DNA of 64,000 nucleotides from Gymnopus androsaceus JB14 (GCA_009733575.1 ML769629.1:39241-103240); one strand, 5' to 3'; shown: positions 34,417 through 46,358, counted from the first letter of the stretch. Program-made: numbers and translations. The notes: generated by a model from the sequence alone, not told the origin.

Positions 34417-35000
34417 AGAAGGGGAGAGATATGTGGAAGGGGAGAGAGATGTGGATAGAGCGAGAGATGGTTCAACAGCAACGTCTCTGTACTGCCATGA
34501 TTCCGATTCTGAACATCATCCTCGTGGTATCTGGCATACACAATGCTACCACGCCGTCACTGCATTGTTTCTCATTGTACCTGATTGTTGCTGTAAGTAC
34601 CGATATACTCTATAGCGTTTCTCCTCAGTATATCGATAACGAGCCAACGTGCCAGATGCTATCCCTTACATCCATTTCAAGTTTCCTCCATTAATGTGAA
34701 AACTGTGACTGTTTTTGAAGAAGGGCATGGATGGGAGAGATGTGGGTAGCGAGGCGCTGCACATCATCCTCGTGGTATCCTCGTTCCCCTTGGCATACAG
34801 CACGCTAGTACTTGCGTTTGCCTTGTCGTTGGAAACTATAGAATCGTGCTATTCTTTGTCAAGGCCATGTCCCTATAACGCGCCAACGTGGTATGCCTCC
34901 ACATCAATCAACTGGGCCTTTCAACTTTTCTGCGACAGATACTACTTTCTATATGCAATGTCCGCTAGATGTCATTGACGCGGTAGGTATACGACTCCAA
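34417..35000 (-). repeat. NACHT upstream region with vestigial exon 1
   Basis: Matches 26641-27130. On the minus strand near 34690-34730 there is a second degenerate first exon (MPFFKNSHSFHINGGNLKW), duplicated relative to the real exon 1. The rest joins the 3' flank of GH16 copy E. Confidence 0.6.
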
Positions 35001-35255
35001 GTGATCAAGTCAACCATGTAAAAGGAAATCAAGGTTTAAAAAGTACTAGGTATGTGGTATGCAGAACAGTCATAACAGCATCATACGTAGCGACAAATCT
35101 AGAAAACAACTAGGAAAGAAAAGAAAGCAGGAAGCGCAGCTTCCACATGGATACAATCAAATCGTACTGTAAAGATGGGGAGGTGATTAAAAATGTAGGG
35201 ACTGGTATGTCAGGTCAAACGTCCACGGGTGTTCGTCAAAGTAATGGTTCTTCAT

Positions 35256-37122
35256 CTACTGAGAGTAGATGTTGATACTAGAGATTTGCTGCGAAAAAGA
35301 AAGAGATCGAGGTCAGCGCTCATTGAGCAGACAGGAAAGGAACGGAAGCTCACCCAGTATGCATCAGAGAAAACAGATCCCACGTTCTGAACGTAAGACG
35401 CAGCAGTAGAGTATCCAGTGGAAGAAGCGCAACTAGTAAGACTTGTTGGCCCGCTCGTAGACCAAACACCCTCAGTGAATGTTCCACCAAGGTTAGTATC
35501 AATGATAAGCGCAAGGTTGGTAAAGTACGTTCCAATCGCACAGTTGGTTGCCGAGAAGAACGTCTGAGCGCTCCACGAGCTCGGGTTGGGGCTTCCACTG
35601 GTAATATCACTCGGTACACTTCCCGCCGCCCAGTAGTTGATGTATATCCCCGCATCGATGATCTGGATGGCATAGGTACCTCCTCCAGCATTAAACCCAG
35701 GAGCCATAGGAATTGGTCTGGGAAGAGGTAGCAGCGCAGATTTAATCTTGGTCAGCGTACACGTAGCAGTCGAGGTCGGAAGCGATGTTGATGGTGGAGT
35801 CGACGAGAGCGTTGTTCTGAGTGATGGAGCAGCCTTCGGAGATGTGGATAGACATGACGTTGTGAACGTATTCGTTGACACCTTCGATGATGTCGATTTC
35901 ACCTCCGGCGGGCCAGGTTCCGCCACCGAGGAGCCACAGGGCGGGCCAGCTAGAACGAATATTAAGTATTGCAGTGAGAATAGGAAGGCAGGTTCCTTAC
36001 GTTCTACATGCATATGGACGATATTGAAATCATCATAGTACCAACATTAAAGGTCTCGGAGGAAGACAACTTCATCGAGTTTCGGAGGTTCACGTTCTCG
36101 GTTGTGTCGACCCACATGAGGACATCGCCATCAGAGTTGACGGAGATGAGGTTGTCGACGTAGTTGGCGACACCGCTGTTGTCAGAGGCGCCGGAAGAAC
36201 TGTCGGTGGAAAGATGAAGTGAGTATGGGGTGGACGGGGTATGGGAAACGGAGAGTTGCTTACGCAGTATAGTAGTTGATCAGGTTCTGACCGGTGAGAG
36301 ATTGGGAGAGAGTCCAGCCATTGGAAGAGGAGCCAGTGGCTGCTGCGGAAGCGGTACTCGCTGGAAAGAGAACAAGTCAGTGCGTTGATTTAGGAGACAT
36401 TCACGGCTATCAACTCACAGGTTGAAGAGGCAACAGAGGTCGAGGCGGAAGTAGAAGCGATAGAAGAGACACTAGAGGTGGTTGGAGCAGGGACAACGGC
36501 TTTGGCTACGTTGACGGAAGTGGGAGAAAAGGAGTTGGCTGAAGAGCAGGAGACGGAAAGAGAGCTTGAAGAGGCGACAGAGACAGAGCTGCTGCTACTG
36601 CCGCTGGAGCTCGCCCAAGCCCAGGCAATGTTCACTGAAATGAAGTCGTCAACCACTGAAACGCCGGTCGGAAATGAGGGTGCTTACAGGTACCACCGTT
36701 CAACGTTCCGGCATTCAACGCCTCGAAGGCGCCAGTCGACAAGTAGAGGTCGCTATCTCCACAGACCTTGCATTTATCGGTGACAGTGACGTCAATAGAC
36801 GCACCAGTGTCCGTGTTAGTGACGGTCAGCTAAAGCCGAGTTAGAAACATCAAAATCATGAGCAAGCAACACACGTACGTGTTGCCAACAATCAGCAGTG
36901 TTGGTACCAGAGATGTAGGTGGCCCTGATGCCAACAATCGTATCCATGTCTTGAGAAACAGTTCCGCAGAGGGAGTGAGAGTGAAGTAAAGCTGTGATAT
37001 TGAACGTTAGATTATCGGATCGCCCGCGGCAAGGCTCAGGATGGTGTTGAATTATGATGTCGAGATATATTTGAATGCGCCAACGCGAGGACAAATGGTA
37101 GCAAGAGAGACACAAGCTCCAC
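35256..37122 (-). pseudogene. GH16 glucanase pseudogene, copy E
   Basis: Same exon order as copy D. The catalytic motif GGEIDIIEG is intact near 35890-35920. Defects are a one-base insertion near 35700 (CCCAGGAGCC versus CCCAGAGCC), which shifts the frame downstream of the catalytic motif, a 6-bp in-frame deletion near 35812, and a GTG at the position of the start codon (37122). The Ser/Thr linker is at 36430-36610 and the barrel exon at 36690-36830. The C-terminal region reads SSTGYSTAASYVQNVG and ends like D. It is the closest to catalytic competence besides copy C but cannot make the full enzyme. Confidence 0.85.
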
Positions 37123-37479
37123 GAGTTACTCGAGAATGCTTGGAAGCTGTGATTTAATGCACTCAGGTTAACTTGCATACTCGGAGCAATTCTTCAATGC
37201 ACTTTTACCCGATTGAATTCCGAAGGACTCCGCATTGCAGCTGGACCTGAACTGCGAAGAAAGGATGGATTGGCAGTGGTAGAGGCGGAAGACAGAAAAC
37301 TAGGCTGGATATCGCTATGGAAAAAAGGAATTGTTCTTTAAGAACAAGAAGAAGCGAGTGCTAGTGATGAAGGAATGAGGTCATTGTTCAATTCTAGTTT
37401 AGACGCCCTTGTTCGCTCGTTTAGCGCTTAAAACTGAACGCTTTGCCTTTCAAATGCATGCGCCTACGCAAATTAGAAG
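37123..37479 (-). repeat. Degenerate GH16 upstream region, block E
   Basis: Resembles 62640-62870 (block F) and, more weakly, 29400-29700. It ends in the reverse-transcriptase fragment. Non-coding. Confidence 0.5.
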
Positions 37480-37860
37480 CTTGGTTTACGGATAACTTGT
37501 TGAAAGTAGACGCAAAGAATCAAAATTCATGAAATTTGGTCGCCTACCGCTTTGTCTACCCCAGCCTACTACTGTATCGACACCACCGCTCTCAATCTTA
37601 TAGAAACCTGGCCATACGTAGGCGTTCACTTTCAGTCCACCATGCGTGTCCTTTTCTCCTATGATTCATAGGCAGTCAACATAGTAGACAAATTCATAGT
37701 GACGCTGATCTATATGCGACAGACCAGTGAAGATGAAGCTGGTGATTTACTTGCAGCTGGACTCGTACTGTAATTACCCGGCATTCAAATTGCAAAGAAC
37801 TTTGGCTATCCAACAACTTCAATTCTGCGAGCTGGTCTTCGATATTATACCCGGTAATTC
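37480..37860 (+). pseudogene. LINE reverse-transcriptase fragment
   Basis: The translation resembles the post-catalytic part of fungal LINE RTs: a Lys-Ser-Lys-F-M-I-FG-L segment, then YVGVHFQSTMRV. The frame has stops. A second copy is at 62880-63215, where the frame is longer (VDAKKSKFMIFGRL). Both copies lie beside an ADH exon fragment, so they were duplicated together. Confidence 0.5.
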
Positions 37861-37909
37861 ACTGAGTATCTCGGTGAGCCTCAACTCTTCACTACCCACT
37901 AATATCATC

Positions 37910-38330
37910 ATGCAAGGAATAACTTTTCACGGATCGAAGGAAGGGAAGGTCGTAAAATCGTCTCTAATTCGTGAAAAACTAGAGTCTGATGAATTCCTTG
38001 TTCAAGTCACCCATTCGTGAGTGGCATCGTGTTTACCATTATCAAACTTACAGACTACTAACCTCTCCGTCACAAAAGGGGCTCTGTGGCACCGACTTGC
38101 ATTATGTGAATCAAGATATAGCACTGGGGCAAGAAGATGAGATTCAAGGTTCTGTTCGACGCATCCGCGTGAACTACCTGTGTTTTCTTTAGCTGTTGCA
38201 ATTGTCAAAGCTGTGGGAACCTCCTGTACCTTGCTCAACTGTCTTCACGCCTTCGATTGAATACTGCAGGCCTATCGATTGAGTCGGGATTGTGGGTATT
38301 GGTGGTCTTGGTCATCTTGCAATCCATATA
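37910..38330 (+). pseudogene. Zinc-type alcohol dehydrogenase fragment (MDR family)
   Basis: Exon 1 (37910-38016) starts MQGITFHGSKEGKVVKSS; a GT-AG intron leads to exon 2 at 38079 with GLCGTDLHY and VNQDIALGQE, the zinc-binding N-terminal part of medium-chain dehydrogenases (the usual His of LGHE is Gln). Near 38286-38325 the NAD-binding glycine motif VGIGGLGHLAIHI appears. The intervening 100 residues and all sequence after are missing. It cannot be functional. Exon 1 is repeated at 63736-63795. Confidence 0.75.
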
Positions 38331-39200
38331 ATGCATGATGTGCACCTCCCTCCCAGTCGGGGGTGGGGGAGATAGTCCCCCTCGCTAGCCTGGATTATCG
38401 GAGAACATGCCGGGTGTTCCTTCGGCCAGAAGGGAGCAAATGCTGGAGTTGTAGGCTGTGTGGTTTAGTACTATTGGAGCGAAGAACGCGGCGTAGAGAT
38501 GTATAACGTTGACATGTGAGGAGGCAGTCCCTCACGGTTTCTGGTACATTGCGAGGAGTTGGCCAGCTTGTTGACAGCTGTTAGTATAGCTCTGAATACC
38601 TAGCTCTACAGCCATGTAACCTACTCCCTTTCAACTCAGTCAAATATTGAAGTAAATTAGGCAGATTTTGTTTTGTTTCCACCTAAATGACTAGCGCGTC
38701 CAGGACCAATGTGTTCAGTTGTGGCACATCAGCGCTTGCAAAAATATTGCATGAATTGACAATGAAAGCTAAGATTGACCAAATGTTCAATAAGCACATA
38801 CACTTATTTTGCAATTTATAGATCCGGATCCGTTAAGCGTGCCGTGAATACGATACTCCTACTAATGTCAGATTGGCTATCAAATTCAGAGAATCCTCCA
38901 ACAGAATAGGTCACTGATATATTCATCGCCTGGCGGATGTGAAGCACGATTCGACTGGTTGTAATAGAGTGAAAGACACGCAGCAAGCTATAAGAGAATT
39001 TTATCAGCTGTAATGGTCTTTAATTGATATGACTGAGTACTCCTACGGCATGCAGACGTAGCCTAGATCAATCTGTATATCAAGGTTAGAGATGTGCCAT
39101 GAAGTGGAATGGATCTCACCGATACACCAAAGACTATGGCAATGTTGATCCCGGCCATTGCTTGTATAGGGTCAAAGAGGAGGCTAAAAGTCGAGCAAAG
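38331..39200. other. Intergenic, no gene recognised
   Basis: No frame with recognisable features. A GGGGGAGATAGTCCCCCTC inverted word is seen near 38367. The last part may be the 3' end of the membrane-protein gene. Confidence 0.35.
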
Positions 39201-39229
39201 TTCAGAACTTACCAAAAAGGAGGATGTAC

Positions 39230-40000
39230 TGGAATACACCTAAAAAATTAAATTTAGGGCGGTGTATCATACAGCATCATTCGGAAGATAACTACTTACC
39301 GTCCTGATACACAGGGTCATAAAGATACGACAGTTTTTTGTTCTTGACTTATATATTTGTCTGGCTCAGATGATAAGTTGGACACAGGTAAGCTATTACT
39401 CACATTGCGAAATCGCGGGATGGATGATGAGCAGGAAACAACCTTCATAGCATTGTATACAGGTTAGTTTTTGACAAAAATGAAATGCAGAAGCTCCTGC
39501 CGCGCACCGCATTCATATAGCACAAATATTCCAAATCCCAATGCAAATCCTATGGGGCTCTGTGTGTGCAGACAACCTCGCAGTGGTTCTGGGAGCGGAA
39601 GTGGAGCATCTGTGCATACGGTGTCAAAGAAAAAAAGGAGAATTGTAAAGAATGATATACAGTCTGTTCTGTTGGAGAATATACCTGTTACAGTGAATGT
39701 CGCAATGAAAACACCAACAAGTGAGGCAGATAAGATATAGGCAAAATGGTGTCGAAAGCGATCTCTGGATATGGCCCACACTCGCATCGATAGCACCACT
39801 ATGTATGATTGAATTCAAGAGAATATGATATCAAATGATAACAGAGCACTCATACCTTCCGATAAACATATTCCTCCGGTATGCATCCCTGGACACAGTT
39901 ATCAGTATTGGTAGCCTATCAAAGAAAGTCACGCACAGAGGCCAGCATTGAGCACAATGTAGCAGTATTTTTCGTCGAGGTCAGATGCAAAGGTGCCTAG
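39230..40000 (-). CDS. Fungal multi-pass membrane protein, partial model
   Basis: Minus-strand exons separated by short introns. One at about 39990-39935 contains DLDEKYCYIVLNAGLC. One at about 39895-39860 reads GCIPEEYVYRK. One from 39800 starts VVLSMRVWAISRDRFRHHF, followed by a hydrophobic helix (ILSASLVGVFIATF). After an intron, FALGFGIFVLYEC lies near 39540. The RVWAI motif in front of alternating helices is typical of the same broad class of fungal seven-TM proteins as the gene at 14433-15496. Neither terminus is established. A further minus frame at 40330-40430 (MSMIYVDPSHDS…) could be part of it or of another gene. Confidence 0.5.
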
Positions 40001-40449
40001 TAGTAAATTGAGTCACTGGCCATCACTTCAAGTTGTGCCCTCAGCTCTCACTTGTAAGCAACAGAATCATGTCAAGAAAGGGCAGGTATCTTTGTATCAG
40101 ATACAAAGCATTGGACCATCTGCGCAGGTTAGACCATACAAATTCACATTCCAGATCCAAGGTCAAGCAGTAGTCGTAAACAAGCAGAGTGGCAGCTAAT
40201 ACTAGAGAAATATTTGATATTGAGGTTTTATCAGTGTTTTGTTATGTAGTGGTGATAACACGGACCTAGAAAGTACTGTAAAATATGTTGAGTTAGGAGG
40301 AAACATGCTTCATGATTCTGCCTCACGCACCGAGACAAGGGATTCGTAATTTGGTGTTTTTGCAGTCAACTCTGGAGTCTCGATCGAGTCGTGAGAAGGA
40401 TCCACATATATCATGGACATTGGCCGGGTTCTGAGAAAGGTTAATGTGG

Positions 40450-41465
40450 CGTTTCGTAGGAGAGTCGAGGATAGAAGAATAGCATGCACTAAGAGGGATT
40501 GAGAAATCTTGTCAGAGTTAAAAGGAACTGCAAGACGGTGATGGCCTGTTCGTCACTAGTCGAATACTAAGTGCATTTGCCAACCCAATCTTGTAGTATC
40601 TGTTGCAAGCTGTTGCATATGCGCTGCAACAAACTTTAACACTGTAAGTATTCACTGAAATCAACTCCCCATCATCCATGTCATACTTGGAGCTCCCGCG
40701 GAGGCGGGGAAACCCAGCCTCAGTGAGATGTGGTTGCAGAGAACGCGAGTGTATACAACTGAGTAGCTACGAACATGCATGACCAAGCCTATATACGAGC
40801 GCCAACTCCGGGCCGAGACATCGGGATGCCCTACTGATCCACTTAGACTCGCCAGTTCCGTTCGGTCGCCATCTATTTCAAATAAATGCGCTTTGACAGC
40901 TCAGTTGGAGTCGGCTGACCGTTGATCGCATCAACATCTGGAACCGGGACGAGCCTAATGAGGGATGACTTCCCGTAAGGTTATTTCCAAATAAAATCGC
41001 CAATAAACAGTCCAAGTGAGTCCTCCGATCAACGGAATCCATCAAAAACCGTTTAGAAACGTTTACAGAGGGGTCGGGAGGCCGTTCTAAACAGTTTTTG
41101 ATGGCAATTGCACGAAGCCGCTGACTCGGCAGCCTCGCTTAGCATCCCTCCGCATGGCGCACTCCATTAATTGACCATCCTCTTATTTTCAATTGTTACA
41201 GGATGCGGAGTGAATGGCTTCAAGGTGACTGCACATAACAAGGCTAAGAGCATTCAGGCCACTACGCTTCTCTGTGCAAACCAACCAGCTTGTCACTGGA
41301 GTTGTAATGAGTTTTCTGCAAGAATGATCTAATGAGTAAAAGGACTTGCCTATCATCATCAATAGTTTCAGAATGATTGTTATCCTGAGTGGTGGTCACT
41401 GTTAGGATCTCAAAGAGTGGATATCCCTGGCTTTGGGCATAATCTTGAGTAGAAGGAAAGAGGAG
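40450..41465. other. Intergenic with one short hairpin
   Basis: No gene recognised. A hairpin at 41039-41104 pairs CCATCAAAAACCGTTTAG with CTAAACAGTTTTTGATGG; its ends loosely resemble the CATCAG foldback family but lack the G of CATCAG. Confidence 0.45.
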
Positions 41466-41874
41466 ATGACCTCTCGTTACAATAGTCTAATCTACGCTAG
41501 AAGGATTGATCGAGAAGGGGGGATAGTTGTCGTCGGGCCTCCAGCCGTCGCCAGAGCCTAGCCAACTCTGCAAGGAACGTTGTCCACTCCTTATCGATGT
41601 GGGGGATTACCCAGAGGTACACCTACGCAACTGGAACTAAACAGATTCTGATTCGGATGGCTCGGCCTCGGTCTTATCTTATATAGCATTTTTACCCGAC
41701 AGTTTGTACCCCGCATTTCAGGCATCTAATCAAGTTATCATCTTGCTCTCAGCAACACCAAGATCCGCGCACAATTGAATTTTTTGAAGGAATGGAAGCT
41801 TTCCAGGCAGATTTTGGCAGTGAACGGTACAGCACTACTGGAAAGATGTTGTCAATTCTCAATCTCTCATTCTG

Positions 41875-42234
41875 CATCAGGAAAAACTGTTTGGGCCTTG
41901 GATGGCCTGAAGTTAACCTCAAAGTAACTCAAAGACACCTAGGCCACCTAGGCCACCTAGGTTGCCTAGGTTCCTTTAGGATGACCTAGGAATTAGGGGG
42001 TGGACTTTTGACAACCTGAGTCACCTGAGAATACCTGAGAAAACCTGAGAAAACCTGAAGAACCTGAGAAAACCTGAGGAAACCTGGAAGAACCCTGAGG
42101 AAACCTCAGGCAGCCTGAGATAGTCCTAGGTAACCTAGGAGGCCTAGGCTGCCTAGGCCATCCCAAGTCCAGCCCCTGTAACCTAGGAGGCTTAGGTTAC
42201 CTAGGCTATCCTTGGCCGACCATTTTTCCTGATG
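41875..42234. mobile_element. Foldback element E4 (CATCAG family, 360 bp)
   Basis: CATCAGGAAAAACTGTTTGG at the left, reverse complement of CATCAGGAAAAATGGTC at the right, with CCTAGG/CCTGAGAA words inside. TG flanks both sides. Mirrored as E7 at 48526-48892. Confidence 0.8.
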
Positions 42235-42496
42235 TGTTACCTTTAGCAATTCAATTTTCAAAAATAGATGCCACTTCAAGATTTTTGGCGGACAATTCAA
42301 CAATATCGGTAGAGACCAGCATATAACTCATATTCATAACAGATTCGCTCTCACAAAGAGTTGGCAACTGTATCTGGGAATTGTGTGCATCGTTTTGGGA
42401 CCATCTCAGTTGGATGCTAATGATGTAGATTCTAGTACCGCTCTATCCCTTTGGAGATATGAACATCCTTCGTACCATATCCCGGACTGCTTCCTG

Positions 42497-43552
42497 CATC
42501 AGCAAAAATGGTCTGGGCCTTGGATGACCTGAGGATACCTAAGGACTACCTAGGTCTCCTAGGACACCAGGACACCAGGACACTAGGTCTCCCAGGCTTT
42601 CATAAGTCCACCCCCTTATTCTGGGCTTCTTGAAGGAATCCTGAGGAAACTTGAGGGAGCCTGAGGAAACCTGAGGAAGCCTGAGGAAGCCTGAGGAAAC
42701 CTGAGGAAGCCTGGGAAGCCTGGAAGCCTGAGGCAACTTGAGGTAACCTAGGGATACTTCTGCTGAGTTATAACAACCCAAAAAATAATTCTCATACTTT
42801 ATTATTCAGCTGTATCTTTTTGCTCAATTTCCACATTTATATCACTTAAACCTTATTATCTTATTAAACTCATGCATTTTTGACTTATTTCAAAGTGAAC
42901 TTATTTTTCGAGACTCATTAATGTTTTACTGGCCTTAACTTATGACTCGGAACACCTCACTTAAGTATTTTTAACTCAAGTTCAAGTAGACTAACATATT
43001 TATCAAGTTAACTGTTACTTCATGATGAATCTGATTTGACCCCATCAACAGAGTTTTAATTGTACGCAGTCTACAGGCGCCCACGCGGTTTGGCGCTTAT
43101 TTGGGCGCTTATTTTACGCAATTATATGTTGATAAATTCCAATAATTGGGGTGTCTACTGTTCTTTTAATGATATTAATACACATTATAATTCAATGTAC
43201 TAGTTTATTGAAGCTATTTAGCTTGTAATCCTAGTTCTAGATAAATCTCAGGCTGTCCCAGGCTTCCTCAGGCTTCTCAGGCTTGTCCAGGCTGCCCAGG
43301 TTCCCTCAGGTTGTTACTCAGGTTGTGTTCAGGTTGCACTTAGGTTGTGCTCAGGTTGTGTTCAGGCTGCAAGGAGGCTCCCTCTGGTGATATCAGGATT
43401 TGGGCATATTCCTAGGTAGCCTAAGTCACTCTCAAGTGATATTAGGATTTGGGCATATTCCTAGGTGGTCTAAGTCACCCAGGTTGCCCAGGTTGCCAGG
43501 TCATATTAGTCTAACCTATAGGCTATCCAGGCCCAGACAATTTTTGCTGATG
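42497..43552. mobile_element. CATCAG-family element E5 (1.06 kb)
   Basis: The ends are CATCAGCAAAAATGGTCTGG and the reverse complement of CATCAGCAAAAATTGTCTGG. Subterminal regions are rich in CCTGAGGAA and CCTAGG words, and the middle 42780-43240 is AT-rich and unique. TG flanks both sides. Removing the element plus one TG rejoins an open frame, confirming the boundaries. Mirrored as E6. Confidence 0.85.
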
Positions 43553-44237
43553 TGCGGAATGGTCACTCTTGACCATCCCCTCAATCATGTCAAGATAATA
43601 GTCAAGACTTCTGTCTGTGTGGTTGATACTGTGGAACTAGTGGATTTCCTAATACATGTTTCACTGCTGTGATGTATGATGGTCTTGGAGCAGATGGGGT
43701 ATGGCCTCTGTTGATGTTCCTGCGTTTTTTTGTTCATAAAAAAAAACAGGTATTCATGAGTGACTTGGATTTTTACTCTGCACATCGGCAAGTTCATGAG
43801 AAGTACTCAGGCATCTCACCAATTGAATCTCTTTCAGATCTCTGGACTTGCACAACTTTTTGGAGTTGTACAAGGCAGCATACCAGCATTAATCTTTCAC
43901 AGTGGTCAGTCCATATTTCATGTTGACTTTGTTGGCAACCATAATGCTTTCAATTTGCTCTTTGCTCACAAATCTCACAGAATTGATTCCACTGCAACAC
44001 TTGCTGCAGCAGTTTCACAGAAATCCATTAGTCATGATTTATCTATGGCACCGCTATGTAAGTGTTGCAATACTTGTGACCTATACAATTCTTAACAATT
44101 CCATCTCCAAGGCAACTGACATAGGCACTGCAAGAATGTTACTGCCTAATTGGAGTGTCAGTGCACTTGGGTAGGTACAAGTTAAGTATATGCAGCTTGA
44201 ATTCTCCCTCTCTTACTCCCTTTTAGCCCCTGGATTA

Positions 44238-44385
44238 CTGTACTCTTCCGACCAACTGTTCACAGATTTCGGAAAAATACAAAATAAAAATACCGAAAAA
44301 ATCCGAAAATTCGAGAAAAAATTAAATCCGATGTCCAATTATTTGGACGTGACGCGTGACTGAACAGTTGGTCGGAAGAGTACAG
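44238..44385. mobile_element. MITE D, left-arm copy (148 bp)
   Basis: Perfect terminal inverted repeats of about 24 bp starting CTGTACTCTTCCGACCAACT; TA on both sides. The interior is AT-rich with GTCCAATTATTTGGAC. TA target and size suggest a Tc1/mariner-type MITE. Mirrored at 46359-46507. Confidence 0.8.
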
Positions 44386-44986
44386 TATGTCATCCCAGAA
44401 GTCATCACTGGGCCGCTGTATACCCCCTAGAAGAAGATTATGTTTGGCTACAGCCGGCTTCAGGCCTCTTATGCTTAGGCCCTTATGGTCCATTGGCAGA
44501 GCCTGGGGAACAATCATTCTCAATATTCTCACACCTTGTTGTCCATGATATTCCTGCACTGCATTTTGCAGATATGCAAATAGCCATGAACATTGTTGAT
44601 CATGTGGAAAAACTCTTCTCCATTCCTCGAATACTTAGCTTCCCAGAAATTGATGCATGGAATGATCAGGAAGTCTCGCAGTGAAGAAGCTTCAATTTCT
44701 CTGGAAGTTGTCTATAAATACATACACACAAAGTTGTGCCAGTTGCACAGCTTCATCCAATCCATGAAAAATTTTATACAATTTCAGAGTGGGTCCCTCC
44801 CGATATGACCTCCCAACAACCAAAACTGATGGCTGGACAAGGCAAGTGACAAGAATCTTGCTCAAAGAAATTTATCTGATCATTTAACTCAGGATTAAGG
44901 ACGACATATAACGTTTTGACTTCTTTGAAGATTAGTTCACATATTAAGATGACTTTAATCAGGTGTTGCGAATACCATTACTCAGG

Positions 44987-45244
44987 AGGAAAATACTATT
45001 ATTTGCCAATCTGGGAAATTTATACTGAAGAAAATATAATTTGAATTGCAGCTGTGAATTGGGGAAATCTGGAAGAAGCTATGAGTTCAATCACAATGCC
45101 ACATTTAAACTCAACAATAATCCTCAAGATTGTCAACTATCAGTTTCTTTGAAAGATATACTGTGCTTGTGCAAGTCATGCCGAGAGTTTGGGAATCTTT
45201 TATTTGTACTTTTTCTTGATATGGGCACTGTAAAATGTTTTGTA
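44987..45244 (+). repeat. Central direct repeat, copy 1, next to gap
   Basis: Matches 45561-45812 in the same orientation, with extra single bases mainly in short homopolymers. It abuts a 25-base gap. This pattern suits an assembly duplication made from a low-quality contig end. Confidence 0.7.
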
Positions 45245-45269
45245 NNNNNNNNNNNNNNNNNNNNNNNNN
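45245..45269. other. Assembly gap (25 N)
   Basis: Undetermined bases in the spacer between the arms of the giant inverted repeat. Confidence 0.99.
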
Positions 45270-45560
45270 ATCCCCCCCAAATCCCTTGTATTTCATGTAT
45301 TCAGCTGCTGCTTGAAGGATTAAGTTGGTTCCCTGAAAGATTGTTATCAGTCCTACGCCTGTGAGTTAACTGGGATGACACTTACATCCTGCTTGACCCA
45401 ATGGACAAAAGGAGTAAATGATGGGAGGGCAAGTGCTTCCACCTTGTCTTGAGTCAATGCCTCACAACCATCTGGTGATGAGGACCAAAAGTAAGATGGG
45501 TTGTTGAAGGAGAAATAAGTCCTTGTATCAACTACAGTGACCTTTATGGGTGCAATACAG

Positions 45561-45812
45561 AGGAAAATACTATTATTTGCCAATCTGGGAAATTTATACT
45601 GAAGAAAATATAATTTGAATTGCAGCTGTGAATTGGGGAAATCTGGAAGAAGCTATGAGTTCAATCACAATGCCACATTTAAACTCACAATAATCCTCAA
45701 GATTGTCACTATCAGTTCTTTGAAAGATATACTGTGCTTGTGCAAGTCATGCCAGAGTTTGGGAATCTTTTACTTGTACTTTTCTTGATATGGAGCACTG
45801 TAAATGTTTGTA
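45561..45812 (+). repeat. Central direct repeat, copy 2
   Basis: Second copy of 44987-45244, without the extra bases. It contains parts of an unidentified exon (LPNLG-like frame) and runs up to the start of the right arm. A minus frame at 45353-45583 in between is unrecognised. Confidence 0.65.
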
Positions 45813-46358
45813 TAGACGATTTTCAGCAAGATCAAAGTATGGAATCCTGAGTTAAATGATCAGATAAATTTCTTTGAGCAAGATTCTTGTCACTTGCCTT
45901 GTCCAGCCATCAGTTTTGGTTGTTGGGAGGTCATATCGGGAGGGGACCCACTCTGAAATTGTATAAAATTTTTCATGGATTGGATGAAGCTGTGCAACTG
46001 GCACAACTTTGTGTGTAGTGTATTTATAGACAACTTCCAGAGAAATTGAAGCTTCTTCACTGCGAGACTTCCTGATCATTCCATGCATCAATTTCTGGGA
46101 AGCTAAGTATTCGAGGAATGGAGAAGAGTGTTTTTCCACATGATCAACAATGTTCATGGCTATTTGCATATCTGCAAAATGCAGTGCAGGAATATCATGG
46201 ACAACAAGGTGTGAGAATATTGAGAATGATTGTTCCCCAGGCTCTGCCAATGGACCATAAGGGCCTAAGCATAAGAGGCCTGAAGCCGGCTGTAGCCAAA
46301 CATAATCTTCTTCTAGGGGGTATACAGCGGGCCCAGTGATGACTTCTGGGATGACATA

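Larger units (their letters stand above)
42240..44880 (+). pseudogene. Unidentified gene in left arm, interrupted by E5 and MITE D
   Basis: Plus-strand coding pieces: FKIFGGQFNNIGRDQHI near 42260-42330, which resembles the GG-FNN-GRDQ start of fungal NACHT and related proteins; a frame ending GDMNILRTISRTAS at 42496, which continues after E5 as CGMVTLDHPLNHVKI; an exon from about 43850 with LAQLFGVVQGSIPALIFHSG; then YLWHRYVSVAILVTYTIL; and after MITE D a frame with PEVITG and EEDYVWLQPASGLLCLG. I do not recognise the product. The mirrored copy in the right arm is slightly less damaged. Confidence 0.45.
41466..44896 (+). repeat. Giant inverted repeat, left arm (3.43 kb)
   Basis: Starts ATGACCTCTCGTTACA and is matched in reverse by the right arm 45843-49312 (3.47 kb) over its whole length with small indels. 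It carries foldback elements E4 and E5, MITE D and an unidentified multi-exon gene, all mirrored in the right arm. The arms are separated by 946 bp that contains a gap. Confidence 0.9.

Noticed and set aside
42539..42781. Leu/Pro-rich frame with repeated units
   Set aside because: Translated CCTGAGGAA words inside E5, not a repeat protein.
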